From Branchiostoma floridae (Eukaryota; Chordata; Leptocardii; Amphioxiformes; Branchiostomatidae), in assembly GCF_000003815.2 (NCBI RefSeq), contig NC_049989.1, positions 8,851,400 to 8,915,399 of the forward strand: DNA of 64,000 nt. The letters run 5' to 3'. The position numbers and the translations under genes are program-made. Positions 35,384 through 48,600 of this stretch are shown piece by piece (the first letter of the stretch is position 1; the number at the start of each line of letters is the position of its first letter). The notes beneath the pieces are model-generated. The model did no database searches. It was not told where the DNA came from and worked only from the letters and a program-made list of their open reading frames with translations.

Positions 35384-37750
35384 TATCATTAGGGAAGGAC
35401 GTTGTACCAACCTTAGTTTTATGTGTAGGGTCGGTACGTACCTGTAGAACCTATAACTTCAATAATCATGTTTTTAATTTAACTACACAGTAGCACAACA
35501 TTAAGTTTATTGGTATTCCTAGGTTGTCATACAGCAAGATGCCATGTTCCTTGTCAGACTAGAATTTTCCTCTGACCCTGACTCCTACTTTTTATATATG
35601 CTACATGTGAGTTGTCTGTATGTTAAGTACCTTTGGCAATTCTGCTAAATTTGGGACGGTAGCTTTTCTTGGAAACATACTTGAATTTATTAGGGATGCA
35701 GTTTGCTATCCATATCTACATGTATTGAACTATATCCAAGAGCAGTAATACATATTAAGTTGTGCCAATTAAGCATTAGGAAAAATGTATGTATGTTCAG
35801 CTATTACTGAATGTTGTTATGCATCTTTATGGACCAAGAAAATTAGTTTTCTTACTGTTTCTGATTCTACCCCAAACACCTTAGGTGCTGATAAAGGACT
35901 GTGTAGCTTTACTATGTGTGCAACTTTGTAGTGCCTGTATTACATAACAACAATGCTGTTGATGTAAGAATAGTCCTAAATGTAGAGCTTGTTGAAGACA
36001 AAAAGTATGAACATCATACTGGCACATTTCTCAACATCAGTAAACTGTATTTACATGTACAAATATTGTCAGTATTTGTTTGCTTATGTTTGTGTGTGTG
36101 TGTGTGTGCGTGTTTGGGATTACACATTGTCTCATTGTATGTGAGTAGCCTGTGTTTACACAATCTCTTGCTTGCTAGGTGAGAGACTTGAGACTTGCGC
36201 GATTTTAGTCAGGCTATAGTCTGAAGAGTAAGAAATTCACAACCCTAGAGCTGTGTAAGGGTATACCGGTAGTCAATACCAGAACCCTAGTGTACCGGTT
36301 CTGTACCTATATAATCCAGAACACATGTGACCATTCACATCAAGGGACTGCCTGTCTGTCACTTCGCACTACACAAGGGAACTGACAGAAGAATTCACTT
36401 TAAAATTCTAAAATTTGTTTAGGTACACAGCTCTACACAACCCCTCATTCATGCTCAGGGTATTACATGTAGTAGACATTATTTCCATACTGGCCTTAGC
36501 CAAGCTCAATATGCCATGAGCTGAGAGGTCCCACCAAAGTGAAAGTCAAATTGTTCCACCAGTATTTGCATCCTGTCCTCCAGACAAAGGTATGCCAATT
36601 GTGATGATACAGACCCTTCACAGCAGAGGGGGCTAAATTACCAGTAGTCATTGGAAACTGCACAAGTCTCTCCCCATCTTACCACATACATTAGCCTGAC
36701 TTGTAATACATAACATCCATTACTTTCAATGAATCTGATTTACTCCGCCTCCCTTGAACCAGATTTGTACCTATCATACCACTAGGCTTTGTGAATCGGA
36801 ATCATCTGGGTGAATCCAGGTCAGAGAAACCTGGTATACACAGGGTCAAAGTCACACTTCTAGCAGCCCTCCTACTGGTCACATAGACATTAACTATCAT
36901 CATACAGCACCTGAGTGGATAGAAAGCCTTGTCAAGAATATATAAAAATGTATTCAACAGGAAAAGCAAATCACTTGACCATTTGTGCCATACTACAATG
37001 AAACAAGACATTGGTGAGTATATCAAGAGAAAGAATCTTATTTACTCAATTTCTTATTTTTGCTGCAGAGAGTGGAAGCAGAGAGCAAGCAACTTGCTTA
37101 TTTCCTTTTTTTACATGTCTACAACTCATGCACTTACAAACATCAGGTTAATCTGTGCAATCAAGCTGCAATTCCCATGATGAATAACATGAACTCTAGT
37201 CATTAGCCAAGCATAATTTCCTGGTGGATTTATATAGTTAAATTTGTAAATACACTGTACTACTGGTCATTCTAGTAAAACCAACATCATCTTTGTTCCT
37301 CAAAATATTGCAGAGTAAATTTGCCTTCACTGTGACATTCTATTTATCTCGCCAGTTATCATTTCTAAGCATAAGCAGATGCAATTGTCAATGCTCACAG
37401 AGTATTTATAACTAGGTGTCTTTGTCTTTTGTAGACTGACTAGTATCTTTTTGGCAAACAGAATTATATTTAATATGGCATGATTGATGACTTGAAGAAT
37501 AAAGGCAAGGAGAAGTTTGATCTGACTCTTATCTCTCTTAGTGCAGTACCTAATCAAAGCAGTACATAGACCCACTATCACAGTAGTTGTTATACAACAT
37601 TTCTCTGCAATATGAGCTGGAATTCTGAAAGGCTTTAAAACATACCAATGACTACTATGATTGTGTACATGATGTGCCTTACTTCTCATTTCATTGACAA
37701 TCATTTCTCAACTGATTTTCATTATATCACCATCCTTCTGCGCATGTCCT
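35384..37750. other. Convergent intergenic region CDK2AP / MTRFR
   Basis: This space between two gene 3' ends should contain both 3'UTRs. A (TG)n tract lies at about 36085-36112. I found no exon or RNA gene; reading frames here are short and have no recognisable product. Confidence 0.5.
36085..36112. repeat. (TG)n microsatellite
   Basis: A short run (TTTGTGTGTGTGTGTGTGTG) in the CDK2AP/MTRFR intergenic region. Confidence 0.85.
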
Positions 37751-38640
37751 TCACACTTCATCATCAGATTCTTGCAGGAGCTGTTTAAAGGCCCTTTTCT
37801 TCTCCAGGTTCTTGTTGGCCTTTTTCCGTTTCTCTCTTTTTTTGATGGCGAGTTCTCTCTTCTCCTTGACCAGCTCACTCTCCTGTCCCTTCAGATGTAG
37901 ATCTAGTTTCTCTCTCATATGCTGTCTGGCTATCTTCCTGTTTTCATCCAAGGACCTGGTTTGGTGGCACTGTGATAAGAGGGATAAAAGTTGTTGAAAT
38001 TTTTAAGGGTTTACGAGACAAGCAAACAATTTTTTTGTAGTATTAAATGAATGTACACATATGTTTCAATCAAATACAGTGGTTCAAGAAAAAAAAGCAA
38101 AAACAAAAAAACAACAACATATATTTCAATATTTTGTAACTTGTGTTCACAATTATTATTAAAAGCAATATGTTCCAGAACACACAAAAGTCCCACCAAT
38201 GATTCCCACAACCTGATGATTACAAAATGGAATGATCATTGAAAAATGAATTGTGTTATGTTTTACTTGGACATGCGAAATTTCAAGTTGTGTTGAATAA
38301 ACCAAAGAAAGGAACAAAAGTCTACCTTCACTACAATGCCAGTCGGGACATGCTTCAGTAGTACACAGTTGTTGGTCTTGTTGGTTGCCTGTCCACCAGG
38401 TCCCCAGCCACGCTGAAAGCTCTCTTCCAACTCTGACTCTACTAGTTCAACTAAACTCTTTTTGGGTTCTTTTCTGCTGCTTGTCCAGCGAATGGAATAC
38501 TGTTGTAAACATCTTGGTGGATGTTGTTGTCCTACCAAAGTCGCCTTGCAAGCTGACAGCAACGAGAATTGTCTTTGTAAACAACCATAAAACAGCGGTG
38601 TTAGCTGTAGGTTTTTGGCAAGTAAGGTCAAAGATGTCAT
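37751..38640 (-). CDS. MTRFR: MTRFR (C12orf65): mitochondrial GGQ-motif ribosome-rescue factor, 177 residues
   Basis: MTRFR is a mitochondrial matrix protein of the class I release-factor family that lacks codon-recognition domains and frees peptide from stalled mitoribosomes. Exon 1 is 38640-38326 and exon 2 is 37969-37751, joined in phase 0. Residues 1-60 are a basic, Arg-rich mitochondrial presequence ([27 protein letters not shown]). [15 protein letters not shown] carries the catalytic GGQ at 82-84. [12 protein letters not shown] and [16 protein letters not shown] are near-identical to the human protein. The C-terminal [17 protein letters not shown] is the basic tail that enters the mRNA channel. 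Human MTRFR has 166 residues. An in-frame ATG at 38703 would add 21 residues; I prefer 38640 because the presequence then begins normally. Confidence 0.93.
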
Positions 38641-38703
38641 GTTGAACAGTTGTACATGAATGAAAAGTGACTGAATTGTCCAAATATAATGAAAAGTGCA
38701 CAT

Positions 38704-39186
38704 AAATTGCTCAAAAGTCGATCGATGGCAATTTTCTAGTCTTGTTCAGCCATGTTGCAGGTCAGAGGTGAATGGTTGAGACTAATACCCAAGAGGGTGA
38801 TTAGTACACATAACAAATTTTGTATACTAGCAAGAAGCTCCTTTATCCTAGCTAGCTGAGACTGTAAAATATTTTCTTGACAACAGTTAATCTTTATGTG
38901 GTTAAGAAAATTTATGCGAGCCAATATCGAATATTTCTTGTGACTGTCGAAAGATTTGTGATTTAAGTCTCCCATTTTGACTATGAAACAGTCTGACCAA
39001 AAAATAATGTTTCAAGAAGTGTGATTGGCTATGAGGTTTAGCAAACAACCAATCATGTGGCCGGATTAAGTTTCAAGACATGTTATCGTCCCGCCCCGGG
39101 CTCTTTTGCAAATATAATGGCGGCGACCGTGATGAGAGACTTGTGCAAATGGTGCTTGAAAACTCCACGCTTTCACTCGGTCGCAG
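38704..39186. promoter_or_regulatory. Divergent promoter MTRFR / MPHOSPH9, with possible MPHOSPH9 leader exon
   Basis: A CCAAT box and an inverted ATTGG (39023 and 39049 area) plus CCGCCCCGGG lie between the two genes. At 39117 ATGGCGGCGACCG opens a short frame ending at a good donor (TCGCAG|GTGGGC, 39186), and an acceptor TTCATAACAG lies at about 39503. The spliced frame stops at 39545, before the MPHOSPH9 start at 39614, so it would be an upstream ORF of roughly 37 codons. The leader exon is inferred. Confidence 0.5.
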
Positions 39187-39613
39187 GTGGGCTCTAGGCT
39201 TCTATACGGTCCGATATTTGTAGTGAACGATGCAGGCTTTTGTTATGTATGTGTTGTGGACGTATGGACCTCCGTGACACTTCAACGGAGCTGTAAGGAC
39301 ATATTTCACACCTTGGTGGCGCTGTGAAAGCAGTCAGTCGTATGTTTGTTTTGTAAACTGTGGTAGTTAGCACTTTATTGTGCCGCTTGGTTTGTTTTCT
39401 GTCACTTATCAACTGATTAGGATTATATGGTTGACTTAATAGTTAGGAATCTGTCCATACTGAATGTTGTTTTTGTGGTTTTCTTTCGTGTTTTCATAAC
39501 AGGCACCCCTCCCCCTCTTCAAGTCCTGAGGGAAAAAGTCGTCTGATCCACGCCTGAGGGAACGCCCAAGGCAGAACGATTTCTCCGCACATCTGTTGTG
39601 ACTAGATAACGAC

Positions 39614-42600
39614 ATGGCAGCTGCTACAGATGCTAAACCACCGTTCGACGGCGATCTAACCACTGACAGTGGCTTTCTCTCACAAAATCCGCTCACAACT
39701 ACACAACTGGACGTTACGGTTGAAGGGCTGAAAGAGGAAGAAAACTCCTCGGTAACAACGCCTGCAAATACAGCTGGTGATGTCGTTACCACAGAGAATG
39801 GGGATCCAGGGATTGAAGATCTTAAGAGTTCTAACGGCAATGCAGGTCTTAAGGACACCAACACAAAGACCACAAGCCATTTGCATGGTGAAAGTTTGCA
39901 GACAGAAGCTCCAGGCACTGAGGACCAAAACTCAACACAACAGGAAGACAGTGGACTGGTGGAAATGGCAAGCAGGGCCAGCAGTGACACAATCTCACAG
40001 ACAGGAAGTGAACCTAAGGAGGATGTAACGTTGCAACAAGATGGAGGGCTTGGGAAAACGGAAGGTCAGAAGTCGCTTCCTGAAGACGTTGGTAAAACAA
40101 GAAGCCCAAGATTATCCGGTAGCCCTTGGGACAACAGGACAAGTCCGTTAAGTTTTGATCAACATTCTCCTGTCACTCCGTGGCCGCTGGAAACCATGAG
40201 CGTTTACGTAGACAAGATGAGTGAATATGAAGGGGAGGGGAGGAGAAGGATGCTGGAAGAGCGGTGGCTGCAGCTGTTCCAAGAAATGGAGCTGCGCCAC
40301 CAGGAACACATGCTGGCTCAGCAAGAAGCACATCAGCGACAGATCCGACACATTCAAGTTCAGATTGAGCGAGAAATGCTTCACCACCAGTTGAGGCAGG
40401 ATAGGCGGATTGACAGCGGCGGGAAAAACAGTTCTGGGATTGGGTCTTCACGCGGGAGCCCCGCAAAGGAAGAGCAATTTGTGATCAAGCCTATCGCAGA
40501 AAACCGAGCCAGACAAAGCAGTAGTGCCACAGATATTGCAGACAGCTTAGAAAATGTTTCAAGGCAGACAAGTAGAATAGAAGATAACAGTCCAGAATCA
40601 GTCGGATACAACAAAAGTACACCTTTCCCCCAACAAAGTGTACCACAGATGCAGGTTACTGATGCTACTGACGAAGATGAAGATTTTCCCAGTGTTTCTA
40701 CTACCAACACACCCAAAGCGAAGGAGCATAAATCAAATGGACTACATGGTCAGAGTGAGGTTATTGCGGCACAGTGGCCATTGCGTGAGCCCCCAAAAGA
40801 CACTCAACTCACGAAACCGTTAACAACTTGGTCAAAGAGGCAACAATCTGTTCAACAGAAATCAAGAGACGATCCAAAACCACCAACTGATTCCATTAAA
40901 GCAAGAAACGAAGAGGAAGAGGTAAACAAGTTTTATCCAAGTGTGCCGTATAGTCGATACCCAGCTCACGATGCACAGATTCTAAAGATAGGAGAGAACG
41001 GTTCTATAACGGAAGAGTTTGTGCCAGCGGGGCCAGTGGAGAGTGTAAGTCCATCTACAACAGTGTGCTCGGGATTCTCGTACTGGAAGATGGATGAAAA
41101 TGAGTTGTACCAGAAGCTGCCGGATGATCTGACGTTAAACGAGGTGTCGGTAGAGTTGTCACCTCCACGAGGGGTAGTGCCATCCCAGCCACTTCCTGAA
41201 AGGCACGCTCGTTCCCAGGGCACTGAGGGCCAAAGACAACCTCCTTCCCAGGGTCAACTGCCACCTGATCCAATGAAAGTTGCACAGATGACTCCAGGTG
41301 GGGTTTGTGTCATTTTAATGTTGACTTAATTATGAACACCCCTATATATAAAGCGTTGTCATAAGGTACTAGTAGGTACATGTAGTTATAAGTCTTGGTT
41401 GCAACGTTAAGACAAAGTACCAGTCTGGGTTAAGATTTTATTGGAGTATCAACTTCTCAAGTATGTGTTTATGAAGTTATATTTTAAAGAACAATGAATA
41501 CCTGAAGGTATAAACAAACAAGTTTCTTGTTTCTGACAAGATTTTTTTGCTTTAATTAAGGTACAAAGTTGAAGACTGAGCTTCGAGATAGGCATGAAAA
41601 AATGAAGGCTTACATGGCGGACGTGGATATGACCTCTGACCCCACAGGAACAACCAAAGATCCCTCCCTTACTGAGGATCCAGTGGTCGCATCAAAGTAA
41701 GTTATAATTACCGAAGTAATTTGAAAAAAAAATCTATTATGCATACTACTTTGAAAGGTTTGGGTTTATATCCAAGTAGAGTAGCCTACACTATGTAATT
41801 CCATTTATAATTAGATATTCCAATCTTATTTGTTGATTCTCAAGCAAAGAAACCGTTGTGGCCTCAATGAAAAACTCCTGGGAAAAGATGTATCAATGTA
41901 TCAATCTTTCTTCGTATAGGTACTTTTTGATATTATTCAGATACAGTGTACATGTACATTCATTATGATAGAAAGTCTAATGTAGGCTTGATGGTGATGT
42001 ATAATGTATTGCTATATCCTCTGTTTTAAAACTCTTTGTACTTTCCCACTGCTTGCCAGTGAAGCAGACAATGAGTAAGTATTTTTGACGGTTAAACCCT
42101 TTTCCCATGCCTTTGTTGACAGTGTATTAGGTACAACATAGCGTAATAGACCTTTAGGCAAACATGGTCTTTTGTACATACCTGCGTGTACGTGTACATT
42201 GTGTGGGAACAATGGACCCTGCTCCCGTTAGGTGACCTTAGCTCGGCCTTAGCTTTGTGAAGCACAGGTGTTTTTGATGTTCCCCTTGGGACATTGTAAA
42301 ATATTCATGTAGGTTAATATGTATAGAATTAGAAAGTATCTCTAGCCTGCACTTACTTTTCAAATGTATCATACGTATATAAAAAGATATGATAGATTTA
42401 TTTCCATGTTCGTGTCAGTGTCATCAGCAAGGACAATGGTATGTGGCACCAGTAACATGAAATGATTTTTACAATGGTTCGATATACATCATCAGAGCTC
42501 AAAATACATATTATGTAGAAATGATTTCAAGGAAGAAAAACTATCTACCATTGACGAATGAAGAGCATAATTTCAGTTCCTAGTACTTGTTGTTCGTCCG

Positions 42601-45600
42601 TCGAGTTGACGAGGACTGCTTTCGCCATCTTACCAACATACTAAACTTACCAACATACTAAATATTATAAAGATCCATCCACAATGTCCACAATATATAT
42701 ACACAAACACACATCACTGAAAACATAACACAGGCTTGGTATTATAGTTATACCAAGCCTGTGTTATGTTTTCAGTGATGCACTATTAATCATTTGGTAT
42801 TATGAAACATTCTGCAAAAAAACAGAAATAATGCATTTTGAGCACTGAATTCATTTCTACTCATGTCAGCACACACATATATGTATCATGAGCAGATACA
42901 AATTTCTACCATTTATGATATATCCTTTCATCTCAAACTTTGCTCTTTTCCTGTCTTTCTCACCTGTGCTCTCTAAGAAAAACTCCCTCTCCGGAGCAGC
43001 TTACTCTCATCTTGGAGTATCTATTTTGGTATTCTCTATTTTTACTTTCAATTTGAGTTTTGATATATAGCTATAGACATCTACATGTACATTTATAAAC
43101 AACCAGTAACTTACAGTTACAGTCAAACTTCAAGAATGAACCATATCTGCCATTGTGGACACTTTTTGGTGGTCCATTACTAGTAGACTATTTTCCCCGT
43201 TATCCCAAGCATTTAGCCTGTCTACTGATAATAAATTGAAAGGTCACTCATGCATAAAACAAACTGTTTAAAAAAGATGCATGTATATAAAAATCTACCC
43301 AAATCATTGGAAGAGCAAGGCTTGGGTAAATTTGGCATGTGTGTTGCAGTATGCAATCGGTATAGTATAGCAAAATACAACAATAAAAGTCTTACAATGA
43401 TATGCATGTACAATGTATTTCAAATTGCTATTAATCACTTCTAATCATTTCAAGACACATATTACATAGAACACAATAGTTCTACTAGTGCTTGCCAGCT
43501 ATATAGTTTATGGTTAAAGTTTTTAATTATATTTCGTTTGCTTAAGATGAACAAATAGCTAAGAAGAAATGGTTTTTGTCTTATTAGTATTCGTGTTAAC
43601 TTGCGCGAGAAGCATGCCCGCCACATGGCAGACCTACGGGCGTACTACGAGGAAGAGATCACAGAACTCCACAGCCAGCTGGAGAGAGCCAATAACCAGT
43701 CTCCTTACAAGAGACTGGAGGATGGGAACAAGAGGCTGAGGGAGAGGTGTGAACACCTGGAGGAGACCTTACAGTCAGCCAATGGGTGAGCTGGGATTTT
43801 TGTATGCATTTGGCAATGAAAAAAATAGATTAATGATGATATAGAAATAGTTTGATATGGATATAAACTGGTTTGGAAGTATTATATGTGCTTTTATCAG
43901 TTGCTTTAGACTAGTGTCTTATCAGAATTCTTGGCATTTAGTACTAGCATCTTGTATGTTGCTTACAGAAGAGAGTAATGTAAGAGAGAAGAGAAAAGAG
44001 TAAACTCCAACACACAGTGCTAAAGTAGACTGTAGATGGTAATATTATCTGTGCTTGCATTCAGAAGTATGCCTCAAGAGCTAAGAAAACGGATATATCA
44101 TTATAAGGCAGTGCTCTACACACCACACAGTGTATATTGGGGACAGGACTTTAACTTTGTGTGGCTAACTCTTTTTGGAATTGCTTGATCACTGGTACAT
44201 TGTTTTCTGTCCTTCCCAGTCGAATCCAGGACCTAGAGGACACAGTACAGTCTATGGAGCCCAAACAGCGCTCGCCCCCCTCCCCAATTACAGCACAAAA
44301 CTCCAGTCCAGTTGAACACATCATGAGTGAAAATGAGCGACTGAGACAGAAGGTTGCAGAGTTGGAAAAGGCCTTAGCCGATGCCAACAGGTACAATAGA
44401 AGGAAATACTCTACATATTTTTTATTTTATTTCGAAAAGCTATTTCATATCTTAGTCTTAGAAAGTCTATGGCTTTCCTTAAACACAGGAACTGAAGCTT
44501 AGTACTAATTTTCACTTCAGTCAAGTTAGGAACGTGGTGTAAAGTGGCTTTCCCAAAGGCAGAAAATTACTGGAGAACATATGGGTATTTATCAATGGTC
44601 AGCACCAAGGACAGGACCATTTTAAGTAGGTATTTTACACCAGGGGTGTAGCTTTGTATGTATTCATGTGTAGCTTTGTATTCATAGCCTTGTATGTATT
44701 CAGTACCAGTGACAAGAAGCAAACACGTGGAGGCCGCGTAGCACAGTGGTAGTGTATTCGGCCCGTGACCGAGAGGTTGCCGGTTCGAATCCGCCTGCCG
44801 TGTTGCCGGTCTTGTGCCCTTGGGAAAGGCACTTTACACGACTTTCCTCACTTTACTCAAGTGAAAAATGAGTCGTCCCTCGGATAGGACGTTAAATGGA
44901 GGTCCTGTGTATGCGGAGAGTCATACCCCATGCACGTTAAAGAACCCCCACATGTGCGATGGTGCGGTGTGCGTTGGTGCAAATCCTTCTGTCGGAAGTT
45001 GGTGATTCACTTCAAATCACCCGGATGGAGGCCTGGCGACCTCTGTCTCGTATCAGCCACATGGTGATCTACATCATTCACCCGGACGGGTGTGTCACCC
45101 CGTAAGGGGCGGTATAACCCGTCGTTGTGCGAACATGTGCGAACATGTATATAGGGCTCCCTTGGAAATCAGTTACTACGTTAACTGAAGGGACTACCCT
45201 AAAAGATCAATCAATCAAAAAAAAAAAACACGGGGAAAGTTATATTTTTCTGTGTTCAGCACCAAGGACAGAGCCTTTGATCCAGTGATATACTAGTAGT
45301 ACCAGGAACAGCTGTATTTGTGGGGTCATGTGGCACAATCGGCAGGGGGTTCGATTCATAGCCCAGATGTTCTGAGTTTGAATGAGTCACCGATCTTGTG
45401 CCCTTGGAAAAGGCACTTAACACGACTTTCCTCACTCCACGCTGTGGAAATGAATTAGATTCTGACAGACCCTTTTGTCACAGACATGCTGGAGAGTTGG
45501 AGTCCACTCTGTCATCACTGGAGAAGTCTCAGGCCCAGCTTCAGAGCCTGAACAGTGTTACCTCCTCCCCCATGTATGCTGAACTGTTACAGGCCAACAA

Positions 45601-48600
45601 CAGGCTCAAGTCCAGGTGTCAACAGGCAGAGGAACAGGCACAACAGTCTCATGTGTGAGTTGCCACTGTTATCTGATACAAGTCAGTAGACTCAGTACAT
45701 GTACTAGTCTGACACGGTTGCATAATGATCTGTTACATGATGCACTGGTCAGTTCTTGTGCCAGAATGTTCTCTTACTTTTACCCTTTTGAATGCGTACT
45801 AATTATGAATATAAGATAAAACAAAGAAGTTAAAAAAGAGGATACATTTTTTTTAGATTGTGAGAATTAAAGTAAAGTATGATACTAAATATTCGAAATG
45901 CTAAATTTTGATCAAAATATTCAAATAATACATTTTACTCAAGACATCATAAAAAATTAACAATACTGCTATTACTGACCTTGAGTCTTGGTTACAGCCA
46001 AGAAAAGTTACATACCGATATCTTCTTTACTATAAAATCTTAAAGATGCCAGTCCATTTCAGTTTTGACTCTTTTTCAATTTCAGCCGTATCCACAATTT
46101 GGAAAGCCAACTTCATAGTCTCCAAGGAAAGTTGGTAAGTCAGAAATTTGATTTCTGTGTTGGTAAAACAAATCTATATGTTTGCCTCTTCTCCATGACA
46201 GATAGTCTAAATGTGTTGTTTGTCTTGTTTGTTTGCCCACAAAGCTTGATATGCTCACAAGTGTTTGGTTGTGTCCTTGTATGCTGCTGAAGTTACGAGT
46301 GCAGATATCAGAAGGACAGGAAGACTTTACACTACCAACATGCAATCACACAGGTTGCATTTACCAACAGAAGTCCAAACTGGTAATAATCTGAGAGCTG
46401 AAGATATTTTTTTGCTATGTTTTTTTTAAACAATCTTTTTCTCCATATACTTTTTCACGTTATATAGACAGTACTAGGGAAACAGAATTTTGTGATTTCA
46501 CTGTAAATATCCTATTTTTGATGATGGATTTTACTTTGGAACATTATTCTAAGCTAGGTCTGCACCAGCCTGTTGCAACATTAAGTCCCAAGTTTGTGTG
46601 TGTGTGTGAACGTGTACATGTGTGTGAATGAAGTTAGTGCATGCACACTAGAATGCACATATGTGCATGCATGTTCATATTTGTGTTTGTGTGCATGTGC
46701 ATGTTCATGTACTAGTATATGTGTGTGCATGTGCATGCTTCTGTGCATTGTATGTTGGAAAGGAGGGTATTAACAAATGCTCCAGATCTGCCCCCCCCCT
46801 CTTTTACACCATTTCCAAACAGACCCCTCTGGTCAGTGGTACAAATAATAAAAGATGTAAATGTTGACTTGGCTTTAAAATCCTGGTTTCCCATTGGCTG
46901 CAGACAGAGTGGTCAGACCATTACGAGAACACGACACGTACCGTGGAGGTTCTTCAGGACAGCCTGGAGCAGACGAGACGACAGTCGTCGATGGACACTG
47001 ACACTGTCCTCAAACTGGAGACCCGTAACAGGCAGCTAGAGAGGGAGATGCAAGAAACACTGAAGGTACCGGTAATCTGGATATCTTTGGTGGTGTTATA
47101 ACTTGGTTTTTGTGGGGAGAACTCATCAAACTGCAAATACATTATACTCTGTTGTTTGTCACTATGGACTTGTTTTTCAACTGTCAACTCAAATTAGTAC
47201 TGCAAACTTAAATGAATTTAAAGCACAACTTTTCAACTCCTTAAAGGAAGAAAACCAATAAACAAATAAAATGATATGCAAAACCACTTTGATATTTTGA
47301 AAGTAAAAATTGCATAATAATTATAATAATTAATATATATAATAATTACATAATAAAAATTACTTAATTCATGAAATCTATACACAATAGGTAGATACAT
47401 ATGAGTAAATGACATACTGGACACTTACTTATACTAAGTTATAGCTAACTACTTCAGAATGTGTTGTACAGTTATCAATAAAGTTGTGATTAATGTTCAG
47501 GTATTAAGTAATGTGAAAGTTTACATGGTTATGTATATCCTTGGTGTCACACCTGTTTCAGGCTGATGCTATGAGAGCATCTGCAATTGAGATTGAGCAA
47601 AACCTAATGAAGAAGGTAACAAAACTTCAAAAGATAGTCTAAGAGTAGAAGGTGGCAGATGCACAAGCTATTCTCTAACAGCAAGCTCTACCCTAAAATC
47701 AAATGTGACTAACGAGGGATGTGATTGAAAAGATGCATCGCTAGTGCATGGCATTCTAATGTAATAAGGGGTGATAGCAATCAAGTGTTACCTGGAAAGG
47801 TACTAAATCTTACATAATACAAAAGTTACATAATACAGTAGGAGCCATTTGATTGCACAGCCTATTTGCCAGTGTGTTTCGTGCAATTATCCAGCTGTTG
47901 CAATAATGCAAAATCATCCAGCCGGACCACACTGGTTTTGGATTTTGGAATTCCGTGCAGCTAACAGAAGTGTGCATCAATCCGTTGTGCAATTAACTGG
48001 CTTCTACTGTACAAGCAAGTTTTACAATTGTTCAGAGTTCTATGTTGAGTTTTTCATCAGTGACTGATGATGGTGAACGTCTGACCATTTATAAAACTTA
48101 AGCCTTGAGTAACTTTTGTATTTTGTATCTCATTAAGTAATTATAAATGTCTAACCTTCATTGATGCACTGAATCTTGGGTATATAATCTGCTGAGATTG
48201 AAATTTTGTCCACAGAATCAGTTTCTATGCACACTGTGGCATTATGGACTTTTCTCAAAATGACATTAGAAATTAATTTAAATTTTATGTTTTAACACTC
48301 TGCTTGCACTCACTGCATGTGTTGATTACAATGATAAAGTATAATTGCAAAATCATTTTTTTCTCAGGATTGTTGTTTTAATGTTGTTTTTGGCGATGCC
48401 TCTGGGGTGAAGGCTTTTGTAAATGTATCTGGTCTGACTTGCAATGACTCCTGCTCATTCGAACACAGGTTGTAGAAGAATATGGAGCCTTGGGCAGAGA
48501 ACACCAGAGCACCAAGGTGAGGGAGCATAGTTCCTTTGAACAGTAAAATTAGGGGACAAAAAGAATTAGACTTTTTAGAGTGTGTTATACTGATTTGCAT

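Noticed and set aside
44728-45231. Functional tRNA gene at the head of the SINE
   Set aside because: A and B boxes are present but the acceptor stem does not close and the sequence continues into a SINE body with A-tail and target duplication.
46371-46382. 12-nt microexon (KSKL) in MPHOSPH9
   Set aside because: The acceptor and donor are usable and the phase fits, but 12 random bases between AG and GT are common and nothing else supports it.
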